A stretch of 64,000 nt of DNA from Larix kaempferi (lineage: Eukaryota > Streptophyta > Pinopsida > Pinales > Pinaceae): positions 11,694,501-11,758,500 of the forward strand of contig BSBM01000436.1 in NCBI GenBank assembly GCA_027924585.1, read 5' to 3'. Every line of letters begins with the position of its first letter. Within the stretch, counting starts at the first letter, position 1. The notes below the pieces were generated by a model. That model searched no databases. It was not told the origin of the DNA and saw only the letters and a program-made list of their open reading frames with translations. Of this stretch, positions 33,878 through 43,640 are shown in pieces. The position numbers and the translations under genes were made by a program.

Positions 33878-35151
33878 CTAAGGAGATCTGGGAGATCTAT
33901 CATGTTCCTCCTTAGATTCCTCACGCTGCTGGTGATAACACACTATAGCCCGAGCCACCCTACGGAGGATTCGGCCAATACGCCTAGGCACACCTACAGT
34001 ATGCCGTTGGAGATGCAAAGGGATCTCGTCCATCCTCATAGCGGGGACACCGTGGGTTAAACCTTGTATGTTCCTCTCTATCTCCTAGACCCCTCCTGCC
34101 TCATCCTTGTCTTCTTCGTCATCCAGAGCGGCTCAGCGATCAACACCGCCGCGGTGTAATGGCGAGTACCCTGCCGGTCTCTGTGGTCCACGATCTGCGA
34201 CATGCACACGTATATATATTAAAAGCTTTTTTACACATCCTAAAAAAAAATAAAAATTATATATTCAAAAAATCAAAAAACACATTTATGAAGGTCATAC
34301 CTGAATTGTCCCAATCCTCATCTTCCGGTAGTTCCAATTCTATGTCCTCGCGGAAGTCCACCCCTGCATAGGGGTAGTCATCGATCATCACAATCTGTTC
34401 CTCGAGCCACGAGAATAAATCCTCACCGAAATCCAAACGATGCGGCCCTCCAAGTCGTCCTGCATACTCTCTCCATCGAGCAATCCATGGCTCGGTGGGT
34501 GGACGAGGGGGGCATGGTCAGTTGTGGACACAACAATGACACCCTCACCAAGAAGAAGGTGACCAAGATGCTCCTGTACCCAAATTTAGAGTTCTCTCCA
34601 AGCCTACACTTGTTCACTTGCCCTTTGAGGTTGGTCAATACTGCCTCACACCAATTGAATACTGTTCCTGCCATGCAATCCACTGCAAGATTCATCTGTG
34701 TACGGGACGCCTGATGGGGACCCATACTCCCTGCTACATGTGTGATGGTGAACAACATGGTTTTTAAAGGAAGTTCTACAATGTCCTTAATGACCACCTT
34801 ACCGCTTTTCTTCCCCGAACCTTGACGGAAATAACGAGTAATTAAAGCATCAGTGCTCGCCTCCGAAGCCGTGAACCCAGTAAAACCCACCCGGGATCCT
34901 CTCTTTGAGAGGCCCATGAGGAAATAAATGTCCTTGATTTCAATCTCGAGGGTGTGTTCTCCAACTCGAAAATCTTGAATGTCGGGGTCCCACATTTGAA
35001 TAATGTGGGTGAGAAGTTTTGCCTACTTACGGATACCTTTGGTCTTGAAGAATTTCAACAAGCCACATTCCCGCAGTGCAGTCAAGGTTTCTTGGTCATC
35101 TTCGGCCAACAAATCATCCACCTCATGCTCTCTTTCTTTCCAACTGACCAT
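33878..35151 (-). pseudogene. Antisense PMD gene carried by element E
   Basis: The minus strand, from ATG 35151, encodes SWKEREHEVDDLLAEDD, RECGLLKFFKTKGIRK, a stop, then MWDPDIQDFRVGEHTLEIEI, KDIYFLMGLSKRGSRVGF, ITHVAGSMGPHQASRTQMNL, FNWCEAVLTNLKGQ and FLVRVSLLCPQL. A frameshift follows near 34520, with RWREYAGRLGG-like and DYPYAGVDFREDIELELPED. An intron (34195-34300) splits the last part, then DRGPQRPAGYSPLH continues with further stops to TAG 33878-33880. The domain matches the plant mobile domain and the PMD gene of F (MWDPDIQDF against FWEPDIQAF; KDIYFLMGL against EDVYFLTGL). It lies between the second RNase H and the 3' LTR, opposite to the element. The function is unknown. Confidence 0.82.
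34195..34300 (-). other. Putative intron in the PMD gene of E (106 bp, phase 1)
   Basis: On the minus strand the exon ends GACAATTCAG, then GTATGACC; the intron is very T- and A-rich, with a T tract, and ends GTCGCAG before ATCGTGGACC. Joining G with AT makes GAT, giving NSDRGPQ. F has the intron at the same codon and phase. Spliced frames on both sides are PMD-like, which supports it. Confidence 0.75.
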
Positions 35152-35267
35152 TTTGCTCCAAACAAGTTGCAAACACCTGCAAAAGGTCATGGGAAACATT
35201 CATTAATCATTTAACAACTTGATCTCAGCAAAAAATTAGAGAAAAATCAATTTTTTCATCTTAAAAA

Positions 35268-35405
35268 TTGCCACTACCGTGCCTGGGGGAAACGCGACTG
35301 CGTGGTACTGCACAGTACCATGCCCCTGTTTAACCCTACAATGCGGTACTGTTACACAGTACTGCGTTTACCGATATAGCTGCCGCGCGGTACTGTCGAA
35401 GGCGA
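35268..35405. repeat. CGGTACTG/ACTACCGCG motif cluster upstream of the E PMD start
   Basis: Repeated, partly self-complementary motifs such as ACTACCGTGCC, GCGTGGTACTGCACAGTACCA, TGCGGTACTG and GCCGCGCGGTACTG fill this block. The same motif family occurs in both E LTRs and in the leader (24120-24215). Confidence 0.6.
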
Positions 35406-35636
35406 AAATTGCCTATTAGGGCTTGCCCAAAAAATTGTTTTTCCCTACTGAAATCAAGTTATTCATATATGAAGTGAAAGAGGGGCTTGAAAGCTCTTAC
35501 CTAGCGCAGACGGCTGTTGAAACGGTGCTCCGGATCTCCAGATATGAACTCTTGAAGTTTTTTCTCCTCAATGGGTAAAATCTCCTCTTTTGGGAAATGC
35601 ACAAGTGAAATGGTAACTTTCCATATTTACCTATTC

Positions 35637-35645
35637 CTTATATAA
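35637..35645 (-). promoter_or_regulatory. TATA-like box for the antisense PMD gene of E
   Basis: TATATAAGG on the minus strand lies about 490 bp before the PMD start at 35151. The spacing is close to that in F. Motif evidence only. Confidence 0.35.
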
Positions 35646-35649
35646 CTTT

Positions 35650-37581
35650 TTCACTTATTTTTTATTCATTATTTTATCTGGTTAGATTAAAACCCATTTC
35701 ACATTACTAATATTTGGTCCCATGAGCATTTGTTGATGGGGTCTCCTTTAAAAAATGTTCACACTGGCGTTCATTTATTATTTGACCTTCATTTCGAGCC
35801 TACTTTATCTTTTTCATGCTCTGGATTTAAACTTGAAAAAGATTCCAAGCGCTTTTACACCTGTGTCATGCTTGTCAAACTTAAGTAAAACGGTGTCGAG
35901 CTTAGTTAGCTTTACTCATGCTCATTAAACGATGAGGAAAGTATCATCCTGGTTGTATTTTATTCTTTTTTCGGACCAGAATAATTAAAAATTACGAAAA
36001 AGACCATTGGAGTCCATAGTTAAGCTCTTTTCAAACTCCCTAAAATTGAAAAGATTTCCAAGTGATCTTGACTCTTTCACACTTGCAAAAGTATTTGAAA
36101 GGTCATCTATTCGGTGATAGGTTACCCCTTTTTCGGCCTATCTAGACTATTTATGAGAAAGGTATACCTCAGTCAATGTTTTGGCTGGGAGAGTTATCTC
36201 GGGAATTGTTTTACACTTTTTCGGGATTGAGGGACTAAATTTACGAAAAAGTACACTTTGCAGCCTTCTTTAAGTTTTTCAAGCTCTCTAAATGTGAAAA
36301 ACTACTGATTTTTCCTTCCTTGGACTCGTTAAAATTTGACATCGAAGGACCCACTTTGGGACAAACCCCTCATTTCTCAGGTTCGTAAAACATGTGAGAT
36401 TGGACTCATCTATGAGATGAGCTATACCGAGCATCTGTTATCCTCTTCAAGCTCGAAAAAACAACAAAGAGGTACTCGTCTATCATGTCAAGGAAAAATG
36501 GGAAACAAGTTGAGTTTATTTTGTTGGCAGCTTGTCAGTCGTCACCTTTGAACATGGTATGCGTCTATCTCTTGTCTATTTTGGGTATCTATTTTCACTG
36601 AGTTATGGTCATCATCCTGAGTCGTCTCTCTGGCCACGAGCCTACTCGTTTGGTGTCTATCCTCTGCTATCAATAATACCTACTTCCAAGTCCTGTTACA
36701 TGCCATTATATGTTCAAAGGGTTGCATTGTTCAGAGTCATTCATTTTGTCAGACCTCCGCTGTGTCGGTACATGTTCCATTGTTTCATCATCCTATACTA
36801 TCTTTCGTTCTGATTTCATGTCGATGATGTGGGAATCATTATGGCCCACCTTCGATGAGTCTATTCCCGTCGACACCAAATCACTATCTGGGACTTGGAC
36901 TTAGGAATCAACCATTAGTACCTTGGTACCTGCATGCCTCAATGGCAGGTTTCCTCATGTTCGACAGTAGGTTTACATCATTGGCCTCTGATCGAACGAT
37001 CTCTCAAATGCTTGACATCAACCCATTCATTCACATTTCATTGAGATGTACTACAGATACCTTGGGGATCATCGTCATCATTGGTGATTTCCCTCGCATT
37101 TGTTAACGGTTCACATCATTGACCGGTAATCAAATGGTTTCTGCCATGTTCCACTTCAACACCTTGTAATCACATGGCTAGATTCGTATCATTTACGATC
37201 GAGTAGAAGACCCTGGGCGCACCTTTGTATCTTGATTGCATCCAGGTTGCGATGGAGATGTCCTTTGTATTGTCACACAGATCCACTTTTGTATTGGTCG
37301 TGGCTGTGTCATTACTATCTCATGGATCAACGCTTGTTCATAGTAGCCATGATTTGTCTATAGTCTATATCATATCAGTACTCATGGATCTGCAATGTAT
37401 TGGTCAGCGGCCATGCTTCGAGTCAATTATTTCTGAGCATGGGAATGCCCGCCTCGATGGTATATCTAACATTTTGTTTTTGTTTCAGCTCCTTGTTGCT
37501 CTCCTCGATGCTATCTCTGCACAGTATTTGTAAAGTCTTTCGGCCATAAGTCCCTTCTAACCTCACACTTTAGGGGGCATC
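35650..37581. other. 3' noncoding region of element E
   Basis: About 1.9 kb without recognised coding sequence on either strand. GAAAAAG/TTTTTCGG motifs recur between 35900 and 36310, and the last part is pyrimidine-rich. It ends with the purine tract TTTAGGGGGCATC right before the 3' LTR. Confidence 0.6.
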
Positions 37582-38560
37582 TGTTATACCTCCATATTTC
37601 ACAGTGTCACATCTTCACCATAAAAATAGTTGAAGACACTTCCCCTACTGCTTAAAACACCCAGAAGAGAAATATGATGAATGATCCTTGAAGACAAACC
37701 TATCCTGTCAAGAATCAACCCACCTGAGACTTCATATACCTACACTACTGTGCCTTGCTCAGCATTGAGGGAGCAGCAGTCCCCACTACCGCGCTATGCT
37801 TCTTCTCTACCACACGGTACTACCGCGCTATGCTCAGTTCAAGGGGCGCGGTACTCCTTTTTTAGCATTTTTTCCATGGCTTGTGGGATCTTGATTTTCG
37901 AGAGATTTTTGAGGATTGGTATCCCTGATTCGATCCTAACTCACTTTCTCAGATTAGTGGGCCTGATCAACTAAACACTCCCAAGATCCATCCTTCTCTC
38001 TTGTTGGTTAACCCTACTACACACTATAAGAGAGAGGCCTTCCATGAGAAAAAGGGGAGGACTCTTGGAGACATCAAACTTATGATCTTGAATCTTTGTG
38101 GAGATAGCTAGAGGAGAAATCACTTGGAGCTGGGAGTTGGCTTGGACATCAAGCAACCATTGTAAGTGACTTCAAGTTGGTAATAAAACGTAACTTGTCT
38201 TGTTTCCCAAATCATGTATGTTGATTTTGTTTCAATCATATGATTTGTATCTTTTATAGATTTAGATCCTAACTCATATTTCAAGTTGCTAGAGAATCGT
38301 ATATGCTTGTATCTTGGTTTCATTCTAACAGGTTCGTTCGCGAGGACTTGGAGATTGGAGCGACCATTAGGACGAGCAATTGAATCAAAGGTCAGTTAGA
38401 TCTCTTCCATTTCTTACAGCAATATAATCTTGAGATATTTGTTTAGATCTAGGAATTCAAGGTAGCATTTGTTATCCTTTTGTCTTAGTTTAGAGTCAGT
38501 TAAAGTCTACTTTAACCTAAGAGAGTTTCTACCTATCCGTAGGGAGAAATTTCTACAACA
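37582..38560 (+). repeat. 3' LTR of element E
   Basis: It is 979 bp, the same length as the 5' LTR and about 97 percent identical by eye. Many differences are C/T or G/A, and several fall in CG sites such as CACACGGTAC against CATGTGGTAC. Confidence 0.94.
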
Positions 38561-38565
38561 AATAA

Positions 38566-38891
38566 CAAAAGTAGAGTATGTTGATATTACAGATGCTAGT
38601 AAAGAGATGATTTGGTTGCAGAGGTTTATGGAGGAGGTGGGTAAGAAGCAGAAGGATAGCAGGTTGTATAGTGATAGCCAGAGTGCCATTTATGTTGCAA
38701 AGAACTCAGCATTCCATTCCAAGACTAAACATATACAGCTCAAGTACCATTTCATATGCTCTATTTTGGAAGATGAACTGTTGAAGTTGGAAAAGATACA
38801 TAGTAGCCAGAATCCTGCAGACATGTTCACAAAGGTGGTGACCAGAGAGAAACAGAGTTCCTGCTTGGTTTCATTTGGCCTTCTAGCATGA
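38566..38891 (+). pseudogene. RNase H C-terminus of element D
   Basis: It resumes the D protein after E: KVEYVDITDASKEMIWLQRF, SRLYSDSQSAIYVAKNSAFH, SKTKHIQLKYHFICSILED and SSQNPADMFTKVVTREK, ending TGA 38889-38891. It is the normal end of a Copia polyprotein. The D purine tract CAAGTGGGAGAT follows directly before the 3' LTR. Confidence 0.92.
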
Positions 38892-38977
38892 AGGTGAAGA
38901 TGAGAAAGTTTCCAAGTCCAAGGTCCAACAAGTACAGTAGCATTGGAGTTGTTGTGATCAATCTCCAAGTGGGAGAT

Positions 38978-39483
38978 TGTTGGTTGTGGAGCCAGATCTT
39001 TCAGTCTCATAGATGATGATTCAGCCGTGTCTGTACCCCAGGTTTAGTTATGATCCCAGCCCGATGCTCAGGGGGTTCGGTGGCATAGCCCTCGAGGAAA
39101 AAAATTTGGGGCTGTTTTCGCCACCAGTTTTCGGAGCCATGGTTTTGGGTAACCCGTGGTATTTCCCCATTGTATTTCCCTTATAAAAGAAATACATTGT
39201 AGCATGGCTAGGGTTACTAATGTATTAGGTTTTATGCATTGTAAAGATCTCTAAGATCAGGAGAGAGACTGTGAGACAGTGAAGAGGAAGTGCAGCGGCT
39301 GTGCTGCAGGTTGTATCCATTCACCTTGTTGGATGGTAATAATAATAAGGATTGGAAAATTCAATGTGGACGTAACCCAAGTTGGGGTGAACCACGATAT
39401 ATCTGTGTCTCTCTTGTAATGTGTGTGTGATTATATTTCATTTATGTTTATTGTTATTTCTCTGCGATCCTGTTTTTATAACA
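38978..39483 (+). repeat. 3' LTR of element D
   Basis: It is 506 bp long. Relative to the 5' LTR it has about 63 extra bases around 39076-39148 (TTCGGTGGCATAGCCCTCG... to TTTTGGG). The rest aligns with scattered substitutions. TGTTC follows as target duplication. Confidence 0.92.
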
Positions 39484-39689
39484 TGTTCCATGACAAGTCG
39501 AAGCACATTGAGATCAAGTATCACTATATCAGGGATATGGTGTAGAGAGGAGCAGTGAAGCTCCTGTATGTTGCGACAGACGAGCAGATAGCCGATGTGT
39601 TGACCAAGCCGCTGGCCAGAGTGAAGTTTGAATACTTCAAAGGGAGACTTGGTGTACTTCAAATCAAGATTCCCTCAAAGGGGAAGTGA
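39484..39689 (+). pseudogene. RNase H C-terminus of element A
   Basis: It resumes the A frame after D: MFHDKSKHIEIKYHYIRDMV, stop, RGAVKLLYVATDEQIADVLT and KPLARVKFEYFKGRLGVLQI, ending TGA 39687-39689. B has the collinear sequence uninterrupted, which confirms D as an insertion. Confidence 0.9.
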
Positions 39690-39724
39690 TGAGTCCGGAG
39701 ACACAGATGCACATGAGCCATTCT

Positions 39725-40184
39725 GACATGGTTACAGTTTGTCTTGCCATGGTCGTTGATGTAAGGGTTGTGCCATTCGAGCATGGTTGAGGTGTGTCTT
39801 CCCATGGCTGCGATATAAGTGTTGGGCCATTCAAGCATGGTTGAGGTGTGTCTTCCCATGGCTGCAATATAAGTGTTGTGCCATTCATAGCATGGTTGAG
39901 GTGTGTCTTCCCATGGCTGCAATATAAGTGCTGGGCCATTCGAGCATGGTTGAGGTGTGTCTTCCCATGGCTGCGATATAACTGTTGTTCCATTCCTAGC
40001 ATGGTTGAGGTGTGTCTTCCCATGGCTGGATATAAGTGTTTTTCCATTCCTAGCATGGTTGAGGTGTGTCTTCCCATGGCTATGGATATAAGTGTGGTTC
40101 CATTCTTGCATGGTTGAGGTGTGTCTTCCCATGGCGTAGATATAAGGGCTGAGCCTTTCACGGATGGTTGAGGTGTGTCTTCCC
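39725..40184 (+). repeat. Minisatellite of about 55 bp units in the tail of element A
   Basis: Eight units carry GGTTGAGGTGTGTCTTCCC, followed by ATGGCT, a GATATAAGTG-like part, CCATTC and GCAT. One degenerate unit precedes them. Unit length varies from 51 to 57 bp. Element B is inserted inside the last unit, which resumes at 47132. Confidence 0.92.
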
Positions 40185-40825
40185 TGTTAAATTTTTAGAA
40201 TTTACTTCAATCTGATCTAGGATCTTAACTGAGAGAACAACATGTACAGCAAATCTACAACATATCATTCATGGACACAATAAGCACAGAAGAGACATCG
40301 AGCTTACTTGGGGAAAACCATAAAGGTGAAAAACCCCAATAACTTCCTCAGATATAGATAGAGCAATGATACAACCAGAATGCAAGAGATAGTCTTCTCC
40401 TAGCAGCAGATCCTCCTCCTCCACAAGTGCGCCACTCTCCACAGTGTGAGTGAAAGAATAAAATGCGTAAAATGAGAGAGACACACTCTCTATTTATACA
40501 CTAACTTGACTTGACCTTTACTCAACTAGGTCGGCCTCAACTTAACCACTTAACATAATGCTGACTGGGCCGACCCCCACTAGGATGGTCTAATAACCCT
40601 TTGACCCACATGACCAACCCCCAATAGGGTGGTCTAATAACCCTTTGACCCACATGACTTATACAGGGCCAACCCCAACAAGGTGGTCTAATAACCCATC
40701 AAGTATAAGTTACGACACTTACAATATAAATGACAACACTTCCGTATAGAGGAATAATAACATCTCTATAGGAATACAATATACATATATGTGAAATACA
40801 TTCCGAAGTTACATATACATCAACA
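40185..40825 (-). repeat. 3' LTR of element B
   Basis: It is 641 bp; on the minus strand it starts TGTTGATGTATATGTAACTT and ends TAAATTCTAAAAATTTAACA. The TCGGCCC and GACCACC repeat units of the family are present. Confidence 0.93.
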
Positions 40826-41029
40826 CTCCCTCTTAACTAGGAAGGTATTTCTCGACACAGGTCTTCTAGCACAAGTCATCTTCTCTGGATCATCGTCACT
40901 GCTGCTACTATGTCAATCAATATCTGAATCTACTCGTCATAGGAAGTTCTACAGAGCCAGTCCTTTTTCATACTGGATGTAGGCCCACCACCTGCAGGTC
41001 TTCGTCATCACTGGACATACTGTGGAAAT

Positions 41030-41650
41030 CTCAGGACTTATTACGTGCGTCACAAAACCTTAAAAGAGTCTCTTGACTAGCAAGAAACCTAAAGAGCATC
41101 TGAGGCCTTTTTCATCCTATCCAGATCTCCAGAACTTATTACATGTGACCCCACCACAAAACCTCGAAAGAGAACTCCAGGAATGATTACGAGCACAAGG
41201 CTCAACCTATCGGATCTCCCAGGGCACAAATTACATGTGGTCACCACAAAACCTTGCAAGAGCATCCCAGGCTGTTACGAGCACGCAGCTCTACCTATAG
41301 GATCTCCTAGGGACATATTATATGTGGTCATGGCAAAACCTCGCAAGAGCATCCCAGGACTTATTACGGGCACACAGCCCAACCTATCGGATCTCCCAGG
41401 GACAAATTATATGCCATAGGACAAAACCTCGAAAGAGCATCTACCAGATATCCCAGGGCACGAATTACATGCCATAGGAAAAACCTCGAAAGACTATCTG
41501 CAGATCTCCCAGGGCCAAATTATATGTCCTCCCAGAGCAAAACCTCGAAAGAGCATTTGCCAGATATCCCAGGGCACAAATTACATGCCATAGGAAAAAC
41601 CTCAAAAGACTATCTGCAAATCTCCCAGGGCCAAATTATATGCTCATCTG
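41030..41650 (-). repeat. Tandem repeats in the tail of element B
   Basis: On the plus strand, units of roughly 60-90 bp contain GATCTCCCAGGG, ACAAATTACATG, CCACAAAACCT or AGGACAAAACCTC, and GAAAGAGCATC. G has a homologous block at about 55260-55890 and an inverted piece at 57087-57293. Confidence 0.8.
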
Positions 41651-41659
41651 CACAACCTG

Positions 41660-42200
41660 ATCCACGGACATAGAGTATCAACCTGATACTCACCATACAT
41701 CATCCTGATGTACACATGATCATCCTGATCATCATCACTGCAACATCCTGCTGCATGTCATCTGGACCAACATCCTAAAGCTCATCATCCACGATCATCC
41801 TGATCATATAATGCATCTACCTGATGCATACCAAGTATCTACCTGATACATATCATCATACATGATCCACCTGATCATACAATGTATCCACCTGATACAA
41901 ATACAAATACATGATACATATCACCATACATGATCCACCTGATCGTACAATGTATCCACCTGATACATATACAGATACATGGTCTAAGCATCCAACATGA
42001 TGCATACAAAATACATACAAATGATCCTACTGATCATATCCAGCATCCAACATGATGCGTACATACATATACATATAAATGATCCAACTAATCATATCCA
42101 ACATCCAACATGATGCGTACATACATATACATATAAATGATCCAACTGATCATACAAAGCAGAAACCAGAACATCATCCTGATGTTCATCATCCAACGCT
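41660..42200 (-). repeat. Satellite-like tail with TGATCA palindromes in element B
   Basis: Degenerate units built from CATACATGATCCACCTGATC, ATACAATGTATCCACCTGAT and CATCCAACATGATGCGTAC. It is homologous to the A block at 17880-18312 and the G block at 55915-56318. Confidence 0.78.
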
Positions 42201-42269
42201 TACATCCACAGCCATGTGAAGGATCCTCCTTCCAACATGCTTGGAATGGCTTCAGAAAATGTGTCCATC

Positions 42270-43640
42270 ACTTCTTCCTCGAAGTGTCATCAATCTGAGG
42301 AACACCAAGCCTCTCCCTGAAGTACTCGAACTTCACCCGGGCTAGTGGCTTCATCAGCACATCTGCAATCTGCTCATCTGTCGCAATGTACAGGAGTTTC
42401 ACAGCTCCTCTCTGCACCATATCCCTGATATAGTGATATTTGATATCTATGTGTTTCTACCTGTCATGAAACATTGGGTTCTCGGATAGCTTCACACAAC
42501 TCTGGTTATCACAAAAGATACCAGTAGCATCCAACGGGAGATCAAATAACTCAGACAGTAGATTCCGTAGCCATACTTCCTCACAACTAGCCGAATAGGC
42601 TACAACATACTCTGCCTGAGCTGTACTCAGTGCTACGCAAGACTGCTTCCTGCTAAACCAAGAGATCACACCTGATCCCATACTGAAGCAGCACCCAAAT
42701 GTGCTCTTCCTATCTGCAGCATTGCCAGCCCAATCTGAATCAACATAAACCTGCAGGTTAAACTTTTGATTCACTTCATACTTGAGCCCATAATCCACTG
42801 TACCCTCCGGGTACATCAGAACATGCTTTACAGCAACCAGGTGAACACTCCTTGGATCCATCAGGAACTAGCTCAATGTGTTCACCGCAAAGCAAATATT
42901 TGGTCTCGTGTTCGTCAGGTACATCAAGGACCCAATCATTTGACGATACATAGTGATATCAACCGGCTCAAATGAAGCATCACACAGAAGCTTCAGGTTC
43001 GATGCCATAGGTGTGGCCATAGCCTTGCAGTCCATCATCCCGAACCTCTTTAGGATCTTTACTGCATACTTCCCTTGTGCAAGGAAGATTCCATCACTCT
43101 GCCACACCTCTATGCCAAAAACAAATAGTGCATCATCCCCAAGTTCTTCAACCCGAACTCCGCAGCAAGCTTCCGTTGTGTGTTGGCAATCAATCTGTCA
43201 TCTCCTGTTACAAACAGGTCATCCACATACAGGAGTAGAATCACAGGATTCCCTTCCTCAACCTTGTAGTAAAGGTTGGAATCCGCTTCACTCTTGGTAA
43301 AGCCCAAACTGGATAGAAAGTTGTCTATCTTACCATACCAAGTTCTGCACACATATATGACTACACTGTGCTATCTTGAAATCCATCTGGTGCATCTTCT
43401 ATTTCATCACTTTTATATTTCTCAATGCTTCCATCTGCAAGATGCTTGATCTGATAGTTCCATTTGGAAGTCACAATAGACTTCCCTTCAGCTCTTGGGA
43501 CCGCATCCCAAACATTGTTCTTCATGATCGACGGATCATGGCATTCTTCCCGTATCCTGGGAACTTCAATATCTTCAATAGATAATTTTGTTGCTGAACA
43601 AATGTTGTAGTTCTTCTTTTGTAGGTGATGGCATACAATC
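42270..43640 (-). pseudogene. RT and RNase H remnant of element B
   Basis: On the minus strand: an RT start with ADGSIEKYK, then the family's deletion joint and a second jump to RTWYGKIDNFLSSLGFTKSE and VILLLYVDDLFVTGDDRLIA, with YVDD retained (43110-43352). It continues with KRFGMMDCKAMATPMASNLK, YRQMIGSLMYLTNTRPNICF, YVDSDWAGNAADRKSTFGCC, SWFSRKQSCVALSTAQAEYV and SCVKLSENPMFHDR, then LLYIATDEQIADVLMKPLAR and RLGVPQIDDTSRKK. Several frame changes and stops occur. With no gag or protease it cannot supply its own proteins. Confidence 0.88.

Larger units (their letters stand above)
22877..38560 (+). mobile_element. Element E: Tat-like Ty3/Gypsy with second RNase H and antisense PMD gene
   Basis: It is 15.7 kb long with equal 979-bp LTRs (22877-23855 and 37582-38560). 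The target duplication AATAA is perfect (22872-22876 and 38561-38565). A primer site TGGCGACTCCGCTGG follows the 5' LTR and the purine tract TTTAGGGGGCATC precedes the 3' LTR. Contents in order: leader, gag, protease, RT, RNase H, integrase, a second RNase H, an antisense PMD gene, and 3' noncoding. LTRs differ by about 3 percent by eye. Coding parts have stops and frameshifts. Confidence 0.95.
18807..39483 (+). mobile_element. Element D: Ty1/Copia retrotransposon containing element E
   Basis: LTRs lie at 18807-19249 and 38978-39483. The target duplication TGTTC is perfect (18802-18806 and 39484-39488) and sits inside the RNase H coding sequence of A. Coding order is gag, protease, integrase, RT, RNase H, as in Copia. 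E (22877-38560) interrupts the RNase H. Without E it is about 5.0 kb, a usual size. Premature stops and at least one frameshift show it is dead. Confidence 0.94.

Noticed and set aside
36532-37533. Several plus-strand frames in the E 3' region
   Set aside because: Hydrophobic, Ser/Leu-rich translations of pyrimidine-rich noncoding DNA; no family match or conserved start.
39664-40161. Long minus-strand frames across 39659-40161
   Set aside because: They arise from the 55-bp minisatellite, open in two frames at once with a repetitive translation; no sign of a real protein.
39725-40184. CRISPR-like array
   Set aside because: Units are contiguous repeats without unique spacers and the setting is a plant retrotransposon.
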